DNA of 64,000 bases from Tetranychus cinnabarinus (Eukaryota; Arthropoda; Arachnida; Trombidiformes; Tetranychidae): assembly GCA_022266195.1 (NCBI GenBank), contig WHVY01000007.1:682001-746000 (forward strand). Direction: 5' to 3'. This document shows positions 1-10,123 of the stretch, piece after piece. Position 1 is the first letter of the stretch; every line of letters begins with the position of its first letter. The translations under genes were made by a program, and so were the position numbers. The notes below the pieces were generated by a model. That model was not told the origin of the DNA. It ran no database searches and was given only the letters and a program-made list of their open reading frames with translations.

Positions 1-722
1 ATATTGTAGCTAAAGCAAAGGAATTGTACACATTGTTTGATGCTGAATACAAACCACAGCTTTATGCAGAGCAACTAGGTATCTACATTTACCCTGGTCC
101 ATTGGATTATCATGAATTGGGTTCACCAAAAGAAAACTGGGTTCGTCTTGATTCATCCATTCGAGCTCCAGAAACACAAAATTATGAATTACCAGAGAAA
201 CTGAAAGATAAACCAGGAAAATTGATTTATGTCTCAATGGGAACTGTTGCTTCAGCAGTTCCCCAGCTGATGGAAATGATTGTTTCCCCCTTAGCTAAAT
301 CTCCTCATCGATTCATTGTTTCAACAGGTGTTTATGGTGGTGCGATTGAACTCCATGATAACATGTGGGGAGATAAATATATCAATCAAATTGCTCTTTT
401 ATCCAAAGTTGATCTATTCATAACTCATGGTGGAAGCAATTCACTGGTCGAAGGTCTATCTGCTGGTAAACCATTGATAGTTATTCCTCAATTCGGTGAC
501 CAACCAGACAACGCTCAACGAATAGTTGATCTTGGTTTAGGTGTGAGAATAAACTTGCATGAATTTAGTGGTGAGAAGCTGCTGAAAACCATTGAAGATG
601 TGCTCAGCAATAAAGAGATTCATTCGAATGTTGCTCGAGTAAGTGAAGAGCTGAAAAGGACCGATTCAAGAGATAAAGTTATATCGCTCATTGAACAACT
701 GGCTCGAAACAAAACGCTTTGA
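1..722 (+). CDS. UDP-glycosyltransferase, 5' end cut by window edge
   Basis: This is the C-terminal part of a family 1 (GT-B) UDP-glycosyltransferase, open from codon position 3 to the TGA at 720-722 (239 residues seen). The visible half is the nucleotide-sugar-binding domain: LFITHGGSNSLVEGL, then GKPLIVIPQFGDQ, whose final Asp-Gln normally contacts the sugar. It should transfer a sugar from a UDP donor, typically UDP-glucose, to small lipophilic compounds. No membrane anchor follows, so a soluble cytosolic enzyme is expected. The N-terminal acceptor domain and catalytic His lie outside the window. The segment YTLFDAEYKPQLYAEQLGIY is closest to the genes at 1918-3299 and 30240-31617. An apparent start near 24 is an internal TTG, not a start codon. 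Confidence 0.93.
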   Translation, partial: IVAKAKELYTLFDAEYKPQLYAEQLGIYIYPGPLDYHELGSPKENWVRLDSSIRAPETQNYELPEKLKDKPGKLIYVSMGTVASAVPQLMEMIVSPLAKSPHRFIVSTGVYGGAIELHDNMWGDKYINQIALLSKVDLFITHGGSNSLVEGLSAGKPLIVIPQFGDQPDNAQRIVDLGLGVRINLHEFSGEKLLKTIEDVLSNKEIHSNVARVSEELKRTDSRDKVISLIEQLARNKTL

Positions 723-1012
723 GACAGATTTCGATTTTGGACATCTTTTTTATCGCAATCGCTCATCGGATATTTTTAAAAACTCACAACATCAATTTTC
801 AATTAGATTTTGATTCCAAGCTAGTCTTAAGTCTGCATGTACACAAAAGTCGTTAGCTATGTATTGTTTATTCATAGCTCGAAAACTGAAAAAAATAATT
901 TTAAATTCTCAGTAAACCTGTTTTTTATAAAATTTGAAGTTGAATTCAGTCTTGTATTATTAATTATTTATAATAAAAAATGTACAAACAATAAGATATT
1001 AAAGAGATTTTA

Positions 1013-1729
1013 TGATAAATGTTTTTGTATCGAATCCTTGGTTCATTTCACAGTAGATAGTTGAGTGTCGATCTTACTTTAAATGAATAGCTGTGAAGTC
1101 ACCTTTCTACATTACAATTTTTTTATTGAACACAGAAAAATCTATTTGCATTTGTTTCAATGAAGAAATGCTAGAAAAATGCTAGAACAATTGTTTTTTT
1201 TGCCAGCACAAATTGTTCCTTAATTCTTGAAACAAGAAATTTTTGTTCTAAAGATTTATCTAATAGATTTTGTTGATTAAATAAAATGATAATTCTCCAA
1301 TAACTAATCACAGAAATTCCTAGTAATGTGTGCAGTCAAACCCATGATCTTTATTTAGGTGTAAGCGTGAGCTTAAATTCAGTAATGAAAAACTGTTGAC
1401 CACAATGAGAAGAGCTCAATGATAAAAAGATTAATTCCAATGTCACTCGAGTAAGTGAAGAGCTGAAAAAAAATCAAATTCAAGAGATAAAGTTATCTTG
1501 CTCATTGAGCGAATTGTGTGGCGAAAACTTGGGCTGAAAATCACTATGTTTAGGTGTTTGGTTGGGAATTTTATTTCGCCATTTTTTTTAATGATTTCTT
1601 TATTATAATTATAATATTTCGAACTCTTTAGATTTTTTCGACCAATGCAGAGCAATAAAGTGGACTTTAATTTCTGACTTTGGATTGGTTTCGTAACATT
1701 GAGCAACATTTTGCTTATTTTATTTTGCT
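1013..1729 (+). repeat. Duplicated spacer block, copy 1 of 2
   Basis: About 715 bp is repeated at 6113-6825, exactly 5100 bp downstream at its start, with only scattered substitutions and small indels. Copies begin at TGATAAATGTTTTTG and lose similarity after CATTTTGCTTATTT. Each carries the same decayed UGT 3' end. The high similarity of noncoding sequence indicates recent duplication or conversion between UGT spacers. Confidence 0.85.
1343..1515 (+). pseudogene. UGT 3'-end relic (copy 1)
   Basis: The sequence aligns with the last ~55 codons of the neighbouring UGTs: the GATCTT..TTAGGTGT stretch (DLGLGV), then AAAAAGATTAATTC, CGAGTAAGTGAAGAGCTGAAAAA and GAGATAAAGTTATCT (SRDKVIS). Frameshifts and small deletions break every frame. 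It is a fossil of a lost tandem UGT copy inside the duplicated block. Confidence 0.75.
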
Positions 1730-1862
1730 ATTTGTACCCAAAAACCTTGAGTTTTATCTAGTCAAAGTTATCACTGCAATATTATTAGCTATCTTTATAT
1801 AATTACATGCACAGGAACTTAATCACTTAATCACAGACACTTGAGCTTAGTTTTAGATCAGT

Positions 1863-1892
1863 TATATAAACTTATTTCTGCATTATTCAGTT
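1863..1892 (+). promoter_or_regulatory. TATA box and initiator of the UGT at 1918
   Basis: TATATAA at 1863-1869 is followed 26 bp later by an arthropod-type initiator TCAGTT (1887-1892, A at 1889). This would give a short 5' leader of about 29 nt before the ATG at 1918. The inverted UGT at 30240-31617 has the same pair with similar spacing, which supports both. Promoter function is inferred from motif and position. Confidence 0.5.
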
Positions 1893-1917
1893 CTTGTCGG
1901 AGGAAAATCAAAGAGAG

Positions 1918-3299
1918 ATGGATGAAAAAGGTCCTCTAAAAGTACTGATGACTTCGCTGATTGGGTGAGTTATTGTCCATCTTAATATTAACGAATTTAC
2001 TGATTTACTCAATTGTTTCTGTGTATTCGCAGCCTGGGCCATTTGAATGCATGCATTGGAATTGGTTCACTTCTTCGTAAACGCGGTCATCAAGTTCACT
2101 TTGCCCATTATGATGCAAACAAGGAAGTTATTGAAAAACATGGATTTCATTACATCTCATTGTGTGAATACAATGATAAAAATTATCCCATATCAAATGG
2201 ATTGCCGCCCAATATTGCCGAAGTATTCAGGAAAAGATTTGAGATGACGAGTAGATATCCGAGTTTAGATGGTTTGAAAGAATCAATAAAATCTGGTTTA
2301 GGTGCTGAGAATGGCTTAGTCTTTATTCTTGAATCTGCTAAAGGTGAGAACTGTGCAATGTTGAACATCATTGAGAAGATAAAGCCAGATGTTTGTTTTG
2401 TCGATCATTTATGGACCATGCCTTGGGCAGTTAAAGCTTCATGTCCAGTGATTCCTGTTTGGTCAGCTTCGCCTGTTGATCTGTATGATGGTCCACCAAT
2501 GAGTTCAGGGTACTCAGTACATGATCCACCTGAGCTTTGGTCTGAATACCGTAAGTTGAGAGAAGAGTTTGAAAAGGATGCTGTAACGAAAGCGAAGGAA
2601 TTGTTCACATTGTTTGACGCCGAATTCAAACCACAGCTTTATGCAAAGCAACTAGGAATTTATATTTACCCTGGTCCATTGGATTATCATGAGTTGGGTC
2701 CACCAAAAGAAAACTGGGTTCGTCTTGATTCATCCATTCGCTCACCAGAAACAGCAGGTTTTGAATTACCAGAGAAACTTGAAGGTAAACCAGGAAAATT
2801 GATTTATGTCTCAATGGGAACATTGGCTTCATCTGTAATTGAACTAATATCCATGATATTGACTCCATTGGCCAACTCACCTCATCGTTTCATCGTCTCA
2901 ACCGGTATTAATGGTGATTCAATTAAACTTCATGATAACATGTGGGGATCCAAATTTATCAATCAACTTGCTCTTTTACCCAAAGTCGATTTATTCATAA
3001 CTCATGGTGGAAGCAATTCTTTGATTGAAGGCTTGACTGCTGGTAAACCATTAATAGTCATTCCCCAATTTGATGATCAACTAGATAATGCTCAACGAAT
3101 AGCTGATCTTGGTCTGGGTGTAAGAATAAACTTGCATGAATTCAGTGGTGAGAAGTTACTGAAAGCCATTGAAGATGTGCTCAATGATGTAAAGATTAAT
3201 GCAAATGTTGCTCGAGTCAGTGAGGAGCTGAAAAGGACCGATTCACGAGATAAAGTTATTTCTCTTATTGAACAACTTGCTCGAAATAAAACGCTTTGA
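1918..3299 (+). CDS. UDP-glycosyltransferase, bacterial-like soluble type
   Basis: Exons are 1918-1964 and 2033-3299; the 68 bp intron runs GTGAGT to TTCGCAG, phase 2. The product is 437 aa. Exon 1 encodes MDEKGPLKVLMTSLI; exon 2 opens with LGHLNACIGIG, where His19 is the expected catalytic base. The sugar-donor domain has ITHGGSNSLIEG (HGG 340-342) and PQFDDQ (DQ 364-365). The fold is GT-B, and the likely reaction is glucosylation of small lipophilic molecules such as plant allelochemicals or pesticides, as reported for spider-mite UGTs. No signal peptide or C-terminal membrane segment is seen, unlike typical animal microsomal UGTs. An AATAAA lies at 3324-3329. Length and exon sizes match the inverted UGT at 30240-31617. 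Substrate cannot be told from sequence. Confidence 0.95.
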
Positions 3300-3727
3300 A
3301 TATCAACACATACTGTAATTTGTAATAAATAGTTTTACCTTGATTCCAATTATAACGATAATTATTCACCAGAATCTCTAAAATAATATTTTTATTTACA
3401 AAATTTAAGTCAAGTTGTTCAAATGAAGGTAACAGCATTCTTACTGATATCACAACGCACAATTGTCCTTACGTCGTTAGAAATCTGTGCTCAAATTTTA
3501 TGATGATAATCTTTATATCAGCCTGATTTGCAATAACACAGGAATTAGTCCTAAGCCAGTTATTATCATCTCAGTCTTTGTTGGCTTGGCCAGCAAAAAT
3601 TTCTTCCAATAATAAGTTGTTTACAATCTTCGATGTGGGACGAAAAACCTTTATTTAAAGAAGCATAAAAAATTTCGTTTGTTCATTCGTTTCTTTTGTT
3701 TGATTCTTGTTTACAATTTCTCTGATG

Positions 3728-3892
3728 GATCTCGTCCATTGGATGATCATCTAAAAATTGAGTTGAAAAGCAGTAAGTTAGCTGTTGGTAAACTATTGAT
3801 AGTCAATTCGGTGACCGGACAATCCTCAACGAGTAGCTAATCTTGTTTTAGATGGAAGAATAAACTTGAATAAATTCAGAAAATGAAAGTCA
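3728..3892 (+). pseudogene. Decayed UGT fragment (middle region)
   Basis: Broken similarity to the donor domain of the neighbours: CATTGGATGATCAT (like PLDYH), AGCTGTTGGTAAACTATTGA (GKPLIV), CAATTCGGTGACC (QFGDQ), and AATAAACTTGAATAAATTCAG (NLHEFS). It has frameshifts and a large internal deletion. It may be one relic with 4126-4222, separated by the inverted-repeat insertion. Confidence 0.6.
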
Positions 3893-3897
3893 CACAC

Positions 3898-4011
3898 AGT
3901 TTTTCAAAATAAAAATCAAATTTATTATTCATCATTATTACAACGCATATGAATATTGGTAAATACAAAATGATTGAAACATAAATTTTATTTTGATTTT
4001 TGAAAAAACTA
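3898..4011. repeat. Small inverted repeat, hairpin-like insertion
   Basis: Imperfect arms of about 30 bp (3898-3926 and 3982-4011) are reverse complements, beginning AGTTTTTCAAAA and ending TTTTTGAAAAAACT. The ~114 bp unit lies between two pieces of the same UGT fossil. It is compatible with a tiny MITE, but no target duplication was recognised. Confidence 0.4.
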
Positions 4012-4125
4012 TTGAGTTGCGAATCAAATGTTCAGGTGTGCTTATTATTTCAACAATAAGCTATGAATTTACCAAGTTTGAAAAAATTCTGACTTTGCGA
4101 TCTGAGAACCTTCACTTGTCAGATT

Positions 4126-4222
4126 TGTCCAGTAATAAAAAGATTCATTCAAATGTTACTCGAGGAAGTGAAAAGAGCTTAAAACATCTGCTTCAAGGGA
4201 TAAAGTTAGTGCGCTCATTGAG
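4126..4222 (+). pseudogene. Decayed UGT fragment (3' region)
   Basis: TAATAAAAAGATTCATTCAAATGT, CTCGAGGAAGTGAA, GGGATAAAGTTAGT and GCTCATTGAG parallel the last ~35 codons of the intact UGTs (NKEIHSNVARVSEEL..RDKVISLIE), but with indels. Part stays open by chance, so translated it shows KKIHSNVTRGSEKSL before losing frame. Confidence 0.65.
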
Positions 4223-4692
4223 TCGTTATTTCAAATATAATCTTCGCATGGAGCTTGACGATTGGACTTATGCGTTGCAGCTTCACATTTACTTTATTTT
4301 CTCAGAACGTAAAAATTTCAATAGTCTTGCTTTCTTCAAAGTTAACTTTGCATATTCAATGATTACTTTTAACTAAAGCAACATCGATGCTGTAATTATT
4401 AAGTTAAAATATTATAATGTGATGATTGGGATTTTCTGATTTCCCTGCACAAAAGCCTTTGATTTTCTTATTGCGACACAGTTTTGTTAATCAATGACAA
4501 AGATGCTAAATATAATCAATTGACATTTTGATTAACGAATTGTGATCAATTTAATCCACATTTATCCATGATTATAATCAACCAGAAAAAAGTTAAATGC
4601 GCAAACAAAAGGAGTTTAGCTGGAAACTTTCAGCTCAGCAGTAACAATTAGTTTCAAAGTTTTAACAAAACTGCTTTACAAATAATCTAAAA

Positions 4693-6052
4693 ATGGCAAC
4701 TGAAAATGATGAACGTCTCAAGATACTGTTAACTGCTCTGTTTAGGTAAGTTTAATTTGACTTTTGATTGACATTATTTGCAATTTAAACCTCTTCAATA
4801 CAGTCCTGGCCATTTGAATTCATGTCTTGGTATTGGCTTGTTACTCAAACAGCGTGGTCATCAAGTTTATTTTGCTCACTTTCCTAAGAATCGTCCAATT
4901 ATCGAAAAACATGGACTCGAGTTTATTTCATTGTTGGACTATGCTGAACCCGGCTTTCCGATCTTGGATGCACCTCCAGCCATCGGTGACCATATGAGGA
5001 AAGAATTTGAAAATGCGCTGAAATTTACACCATTGGAGCAATTCAAAGATGAATCCAAGAAACATCTTCTCGATGGAGTTGCTCAAGGAGCAAAAGGTGA
5101 AAATTATGCCATGATGAAGATCGTTAAAGAGTATAAGCCCGATGTTTGTTTGGCTGATTACCTCTTCAATATGCCTTGGATGTTTGCAGTCGATTTTCCA
5201 ACTATTCCTGTAAAGTCTGTCAACCCCATTGAACTGTATAATGGTCCACCTCCTCGTTCAGGATATTCAGTTCATGATCCACCGACTGTTTGGGAAGAGT
5301 TTAGGAGATTGGCAAGAAAATCTGAATTAGAAATGGAAAGTGATCTTAAAAAGTTGTTTGCTCATTTTAATGTTGAATTTAAACCGGCAGACTATGTAAA
5401 ACATTTGGGAATCTACATTTTCCCTGGCCCATTGGATTATCATGAATTGGGCCAGCCAAAAGAGAAATGGGTTCGTCTCGATTCATCCATTCGTTCACCG
5501 GAAATATCAAATTTTGAGTTACCAGAGAAACTTGAAGATAAACCTGGAAAGTTGATTTATGTCTCGATGGGAACATTGGCTTCGTCTGTAACTGAATTGA
5601 TAAACATGATATTGAGCCCATTAGCCAACTCGCCTCACCGTTTTATTGTTTCGACTGGTGTTAATGGTGACTCAATAAAACTTCATGATAACATGTGGGG
5701 ATCCAAATTTATCAATCAACTTGCTCTTTTACCCAAAGTCGATTTATTCATAACTCATGGAGGAAGCAATTCTTTGATTGAAGGCTTGGCTGCTGGTAAA
5801 CCATTAATAGTCATTCCTCAATTTGGTGACCAACTAGATAATGCGCAACGAATAGCTGATCTAGGCTTAGGTGTGAGGTTAAACTTGCATGAATTTAGTG
5901 GTGAGAAGCTGCTGAAAGCCATTGAAGATGTGCTCAAAAATAAAGAGATTCATTCAAATGTTGCTAGAGTGAGTGAAGAGCTGAAAAAATCTGATTCAAG
6001 AGATAAAGTTATTTCTCTTATTGAACAACTTGCTCGAAACAAAACGCTTTGA
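4693..6052 (+). CDS. UDP-glycosyltransferase, bacterial-like soluble type
   Basis: Exons are 4693-4745 and 4804-6052; the 58 bp intron (GTAAGT to ATACAG) is phase 2. The product is 433 aa. Exon 1 encodes MATENDERLKILLTALF; exon 2 starts PGHLNSCLGIGLLL, with predicted catalytic His21. The acceptor domain carries DYLFNMPWMFAVD and NPIELYNGPPPRSGYSVHD; the donor domain has THGGSNSLIEGLAAGKP (HGG 336-338) and DQ at 360-361. No targeting or anchor sequences are seen. With the genes at 8774 and 11873 it forms a subgroup defined by the exon 1 pattern ENDxRLKxL. The donor half is almost identical in DNA to the gene at 1918, including an 83 nt identical run (5678-5760 vs 2925-3007), which suggests gene conversion. 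Role: probable conjugation of dietary or xenobiotic small molecules in the cytosol. Confidence 0.95.
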
Positions 6053-6112
6053 AGTTAAATTTTTTGGCTATCTTAGTCTTTATGTAGAGCGAAAATCGTA
6101 CGCTATGTTTGT

Positions 6113-6825
6113 TGATAAATGTTTTTGTATCGAATCCTTGGTTTATTTCACAGTAGATAGTTGAGTGTCGATCTTACTTTAAATGAATAGCTGTGAAGTC
6201 ACCTTTCTACACTACAATTTTTTTATTGAACACAGAAAAATCTATTTGCATTTGTTTCAATGAAGAAATGCTAGAAAAATGCTAGAACAATTGTTTTTTT
6301 TGCCAGCACAAATTGTTCCTTAATTCTTGAAACAAGAAATTTTTGTTCTAAAGATTTATCCAATAGATTTTGTTGATTAAATAAAATGATAATTTTCCAA
6401 TAACTAATCACAGAAATTCTTGGTAATGTGTGCAGTCAAACCCATGATCTTTATTTAGGTGTAAGCGTGAGCTTAAATTCAGTAATGAAAAACTGTTGAC
6501 CACAATGAGAAGAGCTAAATGATAAAAAGATTAATTCCAATGTCACTCGAGTAAGTGAAGAGCTGAAAAAAATCAAATTCAAGAGATAAAGTTATCTTGC
6601 TCATTGAGCGAATTGTGTGGCGAAAACTTGGGCTGAAAATCACTATGTTTAGGTGTTTGGTTGGGAATTTTATTTCTTCATTTTTTTTAATGATTTCTTT
6701 ATTATAATTATAATATTTCGAACTCGGTAGATTTTTTCGGCCAATAAAGAGCTATAAAAAAGACTAATTTCTGACTTTGGATTGGTTTCGTAACATTGCA
6801 CAACATTTTGCTTATTTGTTTTGCT
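6113..6825 (+). repeat. Duplicated spacer block, copy 2 of 2
   Basis: Second copy of the 1013-1729 block, beginning only 60 bp after the stop of the preceding UGT. At its right end it joins abruptly to another UGT 3' end (from 6825), so the junction is a recombination breakpoint rather than ordinary spacer. Confidence 0.85.
6443..6613 (+). pseudogene. UGT 3'-end relic (copy 2)
   Basis: Same fossil as at 1343-1515, duplicated with the block. It keeps one A fewer in the AAAAAA run after GAGCTG, so the two copies have begun to diverge. Confidence 0.75.
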
Positions 6826-6920
6826 GAAAAGGACCTTTTCACGAGATAAAGTTATAATATTTCTCTCATTTACAACTCGCTTGAAATAAAACGCTTTGAA
6901 TAGCAGCATATATTGTAATT
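6825..6920 (+). pseudogene. UGT terminal-exon tail relic
   Basis: GCTGAAAAGGACC..CACGAGATAAAGTTAT..TTTCTCTCATT..ACAACTCGC..GAAATAAAACGCTTTGAATA copies the last ~25 codons, stop codon and early 3' UTR of the gene at 1918-3299 (compare 3228-3322), with small insertions. It shows that a UGT 3' end was joined to the duplicated block. Confidence 0.7.
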
Positions 6921-7030
6921 GCCACCCATTCTGCCTTATTTTAATTCAGCTTTATCGATAATAATTCATGAAAACCATCATTAAATATTAGGTGAACCAT
7001 AAAGTCTTTGACACTTGAAATTGAAATTTA

Positions 7031-7952
7031 TTAATTGTTTATAAAATTTAAGTGGATCAATCTTATATGGGCATTTATATCAGCCGCTTCCAAATGTTCC
7101 GGGTTTTCCAAATCAGCTATTTCTTCCCATTTGGCGGCAAGACTTTGTGGCATCTTCTTTGTCCAATTGTGCACACGTTTTGGTGCAATTAGAAAATCAG
7201 CAAACCTTACACTTAAACGATAATTTTCTGCAACAGGGGCCCCGATGTAACCAGACCCGACAACAGATTTGTAATCGTATTCAACATCGAACACCGACAC
7301 GATCAAATGCCTTCCAGGTTGATTGGCAGGAGGATCCAAATTAACACCCATTGGAGCTGCTGGCAAAACATCGTTACCGATATCTTCTTCACAAGGTTCA
7401 ACAGTGGTATTCAACCTTGACCGCTGTCTGGGGTTCCGCTGGTGCATGTACAAAAAAAGACATATTGAAAATAAATAAAAGACAAAGCAAACAAAGTAAT
7501 GAAAAAATACAATACAATTGCAAGCAAGACAATTAAAAAAAACTGTGGTCAGTTTCACTCAGATGCCCGGAATATGTAACGGTTATTCTTAAAAAAGACC
7601 ACAACGATGACTCATTGTTAGTTCCTGATTGATCCGTGCGTTAAACACTGTTTGAACCTTTATAAACCTTAAACTCTTAGTTGAGGGGTGCTTCTCAGTA
7701 ACCTTTGGAACCGTTAAAAAAATAAAGATTAACTTTCTGCTTGGGTCTTGGATTTATCTTTTATTTTAAATAGACGCGTGACAATATTTCTTCTAGTTTT
7801 TATATTTAACTTAAACTTACGTCCAATAAAACAAACGGACCAAACTCCGACTAATTGCCAGAAAAATAAATATAACGGCGAAGAAACCTCACATTTGACA
7901 AACCAAAAACAACAGCATCGAAATTCAAACACGCAGCATCTTTATCGACCAT
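7031..7952 (-). CDS. Unrecognised coding segment, possible two-exon gene
   Basis: A - strand frame encodes a well-mixed, protein-like sequence (RNPRQRSRL.., GRHLIVSVFDVEYDYKSVVG, FLIAPKRVHNWTKK, AAKWEEIADLENPEHLEAAD) ending at TAA 7031-7033. Its base composition is richer in G+C than its surroundings. The first ~40 residues of the open frame are AT-rich and hydrophobic and probably intronic: an acceptor TGCACCAG precedes codon CGG at 7438. Upstream, an ATG at 7952 in good context (GAAATGG) opens 20 codons (MVDKDAACLNFDAVVFGLSN) ending at a GTGAGG donor at 7892. Joining 7952-7893 with 7438-7031 keeps frame and gives 155 aa. I do not recognise the family. It could be a small gene, a gene fragment, or a mobile-element remnant; the start and intron are inference. 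Confidence 0.35.
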
Positions 7953-8773
7953 TTCCACGACATATGCAAGGATCTCGGCCGCACAAGTTTATTCCATTGC
8001 AAGTTGAAAGAAACAAGCAAAAACGTAGATTTTAATTAGACCATGGATCTAGTTTCAAATAATTTTTTACTATCGAAACATACTCCCATTCAAAACAAAT
8101 CTTTGATCTTACCAGAAATATAATATCGGACAATTTATCGGAAAGGGATCAATACTGTTTGTTCATCTTATCACTAAGCATTTGGGTTAATTTATCTAAT
8201 TTCATTAAATTTTCAATCATTTTTGAGTGACAGTCGAATTAGATTTTTTTTGCCTTTTGACACTTATTGTTGTCAACTTTAACAATAACTTATGACTTTC
8301 GTAACTCGCACCAAAAATTAAATTAAATAAAATTAGGTCAAATCAGGTTAAGTACAGTTGTATTATAATTTACTCAAGGTATCATTTGCTAATAGAAATT
8401 TTCTCATGCAAGTAATAATTTCCATCACAATTAGATCACTAAAGCTAAAGCTCGACGATTAACCTTCTATGTCACATGTGAATTTGATGTTCATGGAACG
8501 TGAATATTTTTCCCAATCTTGCTTAACAGAAATAATGATTTAACAGAGTTAACATTTCTTTAATTTACTAATTACTAAATATAATTAATAGACATTTAGA
8601 TGACTGAATTTCATTGCATTCAGTCAATGTTAACCAGATAATCTTATCAACAGAAAGAAAAGAAATATAAACCAAATCAAAACAAAAACGTTTTATTTAA
8701 TTTAAAGCTTTCAACTCAATAGTGTCAGTTAATTTCAAAGTCTTGATAGAACTAAATCACAACGAATCTGAAA
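7953..8773. other. Spacer upstream of UGT at 8774 with shared module
   Basis: No gene is seen. From about 8465 it contains CACATGTG and TGTTCATGGAACGTGAAT, then TGCATTCAGTCAATGTTAACC and CTTTCAACTCAATAGTGTCA. These modules recur near other UGTs (10430, 11455, 11710-11830, and inverted at 30057-30090), so the spacer is part of the repeated gene unit. Confidence 0.5.
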
Positions 8774-10123
8774 ATGGTAGCTGAAAATGATAAACGCCTC
8801 AAAGTATTGCTTACTGCTCTGTTTAGGTAAGTGCAATTTGAACTTAAATTGACATTATTTTTAATTTGAATCTTTTCAAACAGTCCTGGTCATCTGAATG
8901 CATGCCTTGGTATCGGTTTGTTGCTTCATAAACGTGGTCATCAAGTTTATTTTGCTCATCTTCCTAAGCATCGACAAATTATCGAAAAACATGGATTCGA
9001 GTTTATCTCATTGTTGGACTATGCTGAACCCGAATTTCCAGTCATGGAATCTGTGCCAGCAATGGTAGATATTATGAAACCTGAATTTGAAAAGGCGCTA
9101 AAATTTACACCATTGGAGCTTTTAAAAGATGAGTCTAAGAGTCATCCTTTTGTTGGCATGATCAAAGGATCGAAAGGTGATAATTATGCTATGATGAAGA
9201 TTGTTAAAGAGTATAAACCCGATGTTTGTTTGGCTGATTACCTCTTCAATATGCCTTGGATGTTTGCTGTCGATTGTCCAACTATTCCTGTAAAGTCTGT
9301 CAATCCTATCGAACTGTATAATGGGCCTCCTCCTCGTTCAGGATATTCAGTTCATGATCCACCGACTGTTTGGGAAGAGTTTAGGAGATTGGCAAGAAAA
9401 TCTGAATTAGAAATGGAAAGTGAACTTGAAAAGTTGTTCGCTCATTTTAATGTTGAGTCTAAACCAGCATGCTACGCACAACATTTGGGGATCTACATTT
9501 TCCCTGACCCATTGGATTACTATGAATTGGCTCCACCAAAAGAAAACTGGGTCCGTCTTGACTCATCCATTCGCGCACCCGAAACATCAAATTTTGAAAT
9601 ACCAGATAAACTCAAAGATAAACCAGGAAAATTGATTTATTTCTCAATGGGCACATTGGCTTCTGCTCTAACTGAATTACTTACTATGATATTGACTCCA
9701 TTGGCCAACTCACCTCATCGTTTCATCGTTTCGACTGGTGTTAATGGTGACTCAATCACGCTATATGATAACATGTGGGGGGACAAGTTCGTTAACCAAG
9801 TTGCTCTTTTACCCAAAGTCGATCTATTCATAACCCATGGAGGAAGTAATTCGTTGATTGAAGGCTTAACTGCTGGTAAACCATTGATAGTTATTCCTCA
9901 ATTTTGCGATCAACTTGATAATGCACAACGAATAGCTGATCTTGGTTTAGGTGTGAGAATAAACTTGCATGAATTTAGTGGTGAGAAGCTACTGAAAGCC
10001 ATTGAAGATATGCTCAATGATGAAAAGATTAATTCAAATGTTGCTCGAGTAAGTGAAGAGCTGAAAAAATCTGATTCAAGAGATAAAGTTATCTCGCTCA
10101 TTGAACAACTCGCTCGAAACTAA
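8774..10123 (+). CDS. UDP-glycosyltransferase, bacterial-like soluble type
   Basis: Exons are 8774-8826 and 8884-10123; the 57 bp intron (GTAAGT to AAACAG) is phase 2. The product is 430 aa. It starts MVAENDKRLKVLLTALF, then PGHLNACLGIGLLLHKRGHQ; predicted catalytic His21, HGG 336-338 and DQ 360-361. It shares VWEEFRRLARKSELEME and other runs with the gene at 4693, its closest relative here. Differences worth noting: PDPLDYYEL where all others have PGPLDY(H/Q)EL, PQFCDQ instead of PQFGDQ, and a shortened C-terminus ending LARN because TAA replaces the KTL codons. An AATAAA lies at 10212-10217. The upstream leader CAACGAATCTGAAAATGGT is nearly the same as that of the gene at 11873. Likely cytosolic glycosylation of small lipophiles; substrate unknown. 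Confidence 0.95.

Larger units (their letters stand above)
3300..4692. other. Inter-UGT spacer with relics
   Basis: No intact gene is seen. The spacer holds a poly(A) signal (3324-3329), two decayed UGT fragments (3728-3892, 4126-4222), a small inverted repeat between them (3898-4011), and from about 4376 to 4690 the upstream module shared with other cluster genes (AAGCAACATCGATG.., TATAATCAATTGACATTTTG, CTTTCAGCTCAGCAGTAACA). Confidence 0.6.

Noticed and set aside
837..1064. 75-codon frame after the first UGT
   Set aside because: It runs into the duplicated noncoding block and is not preserved in the second copy's flank.
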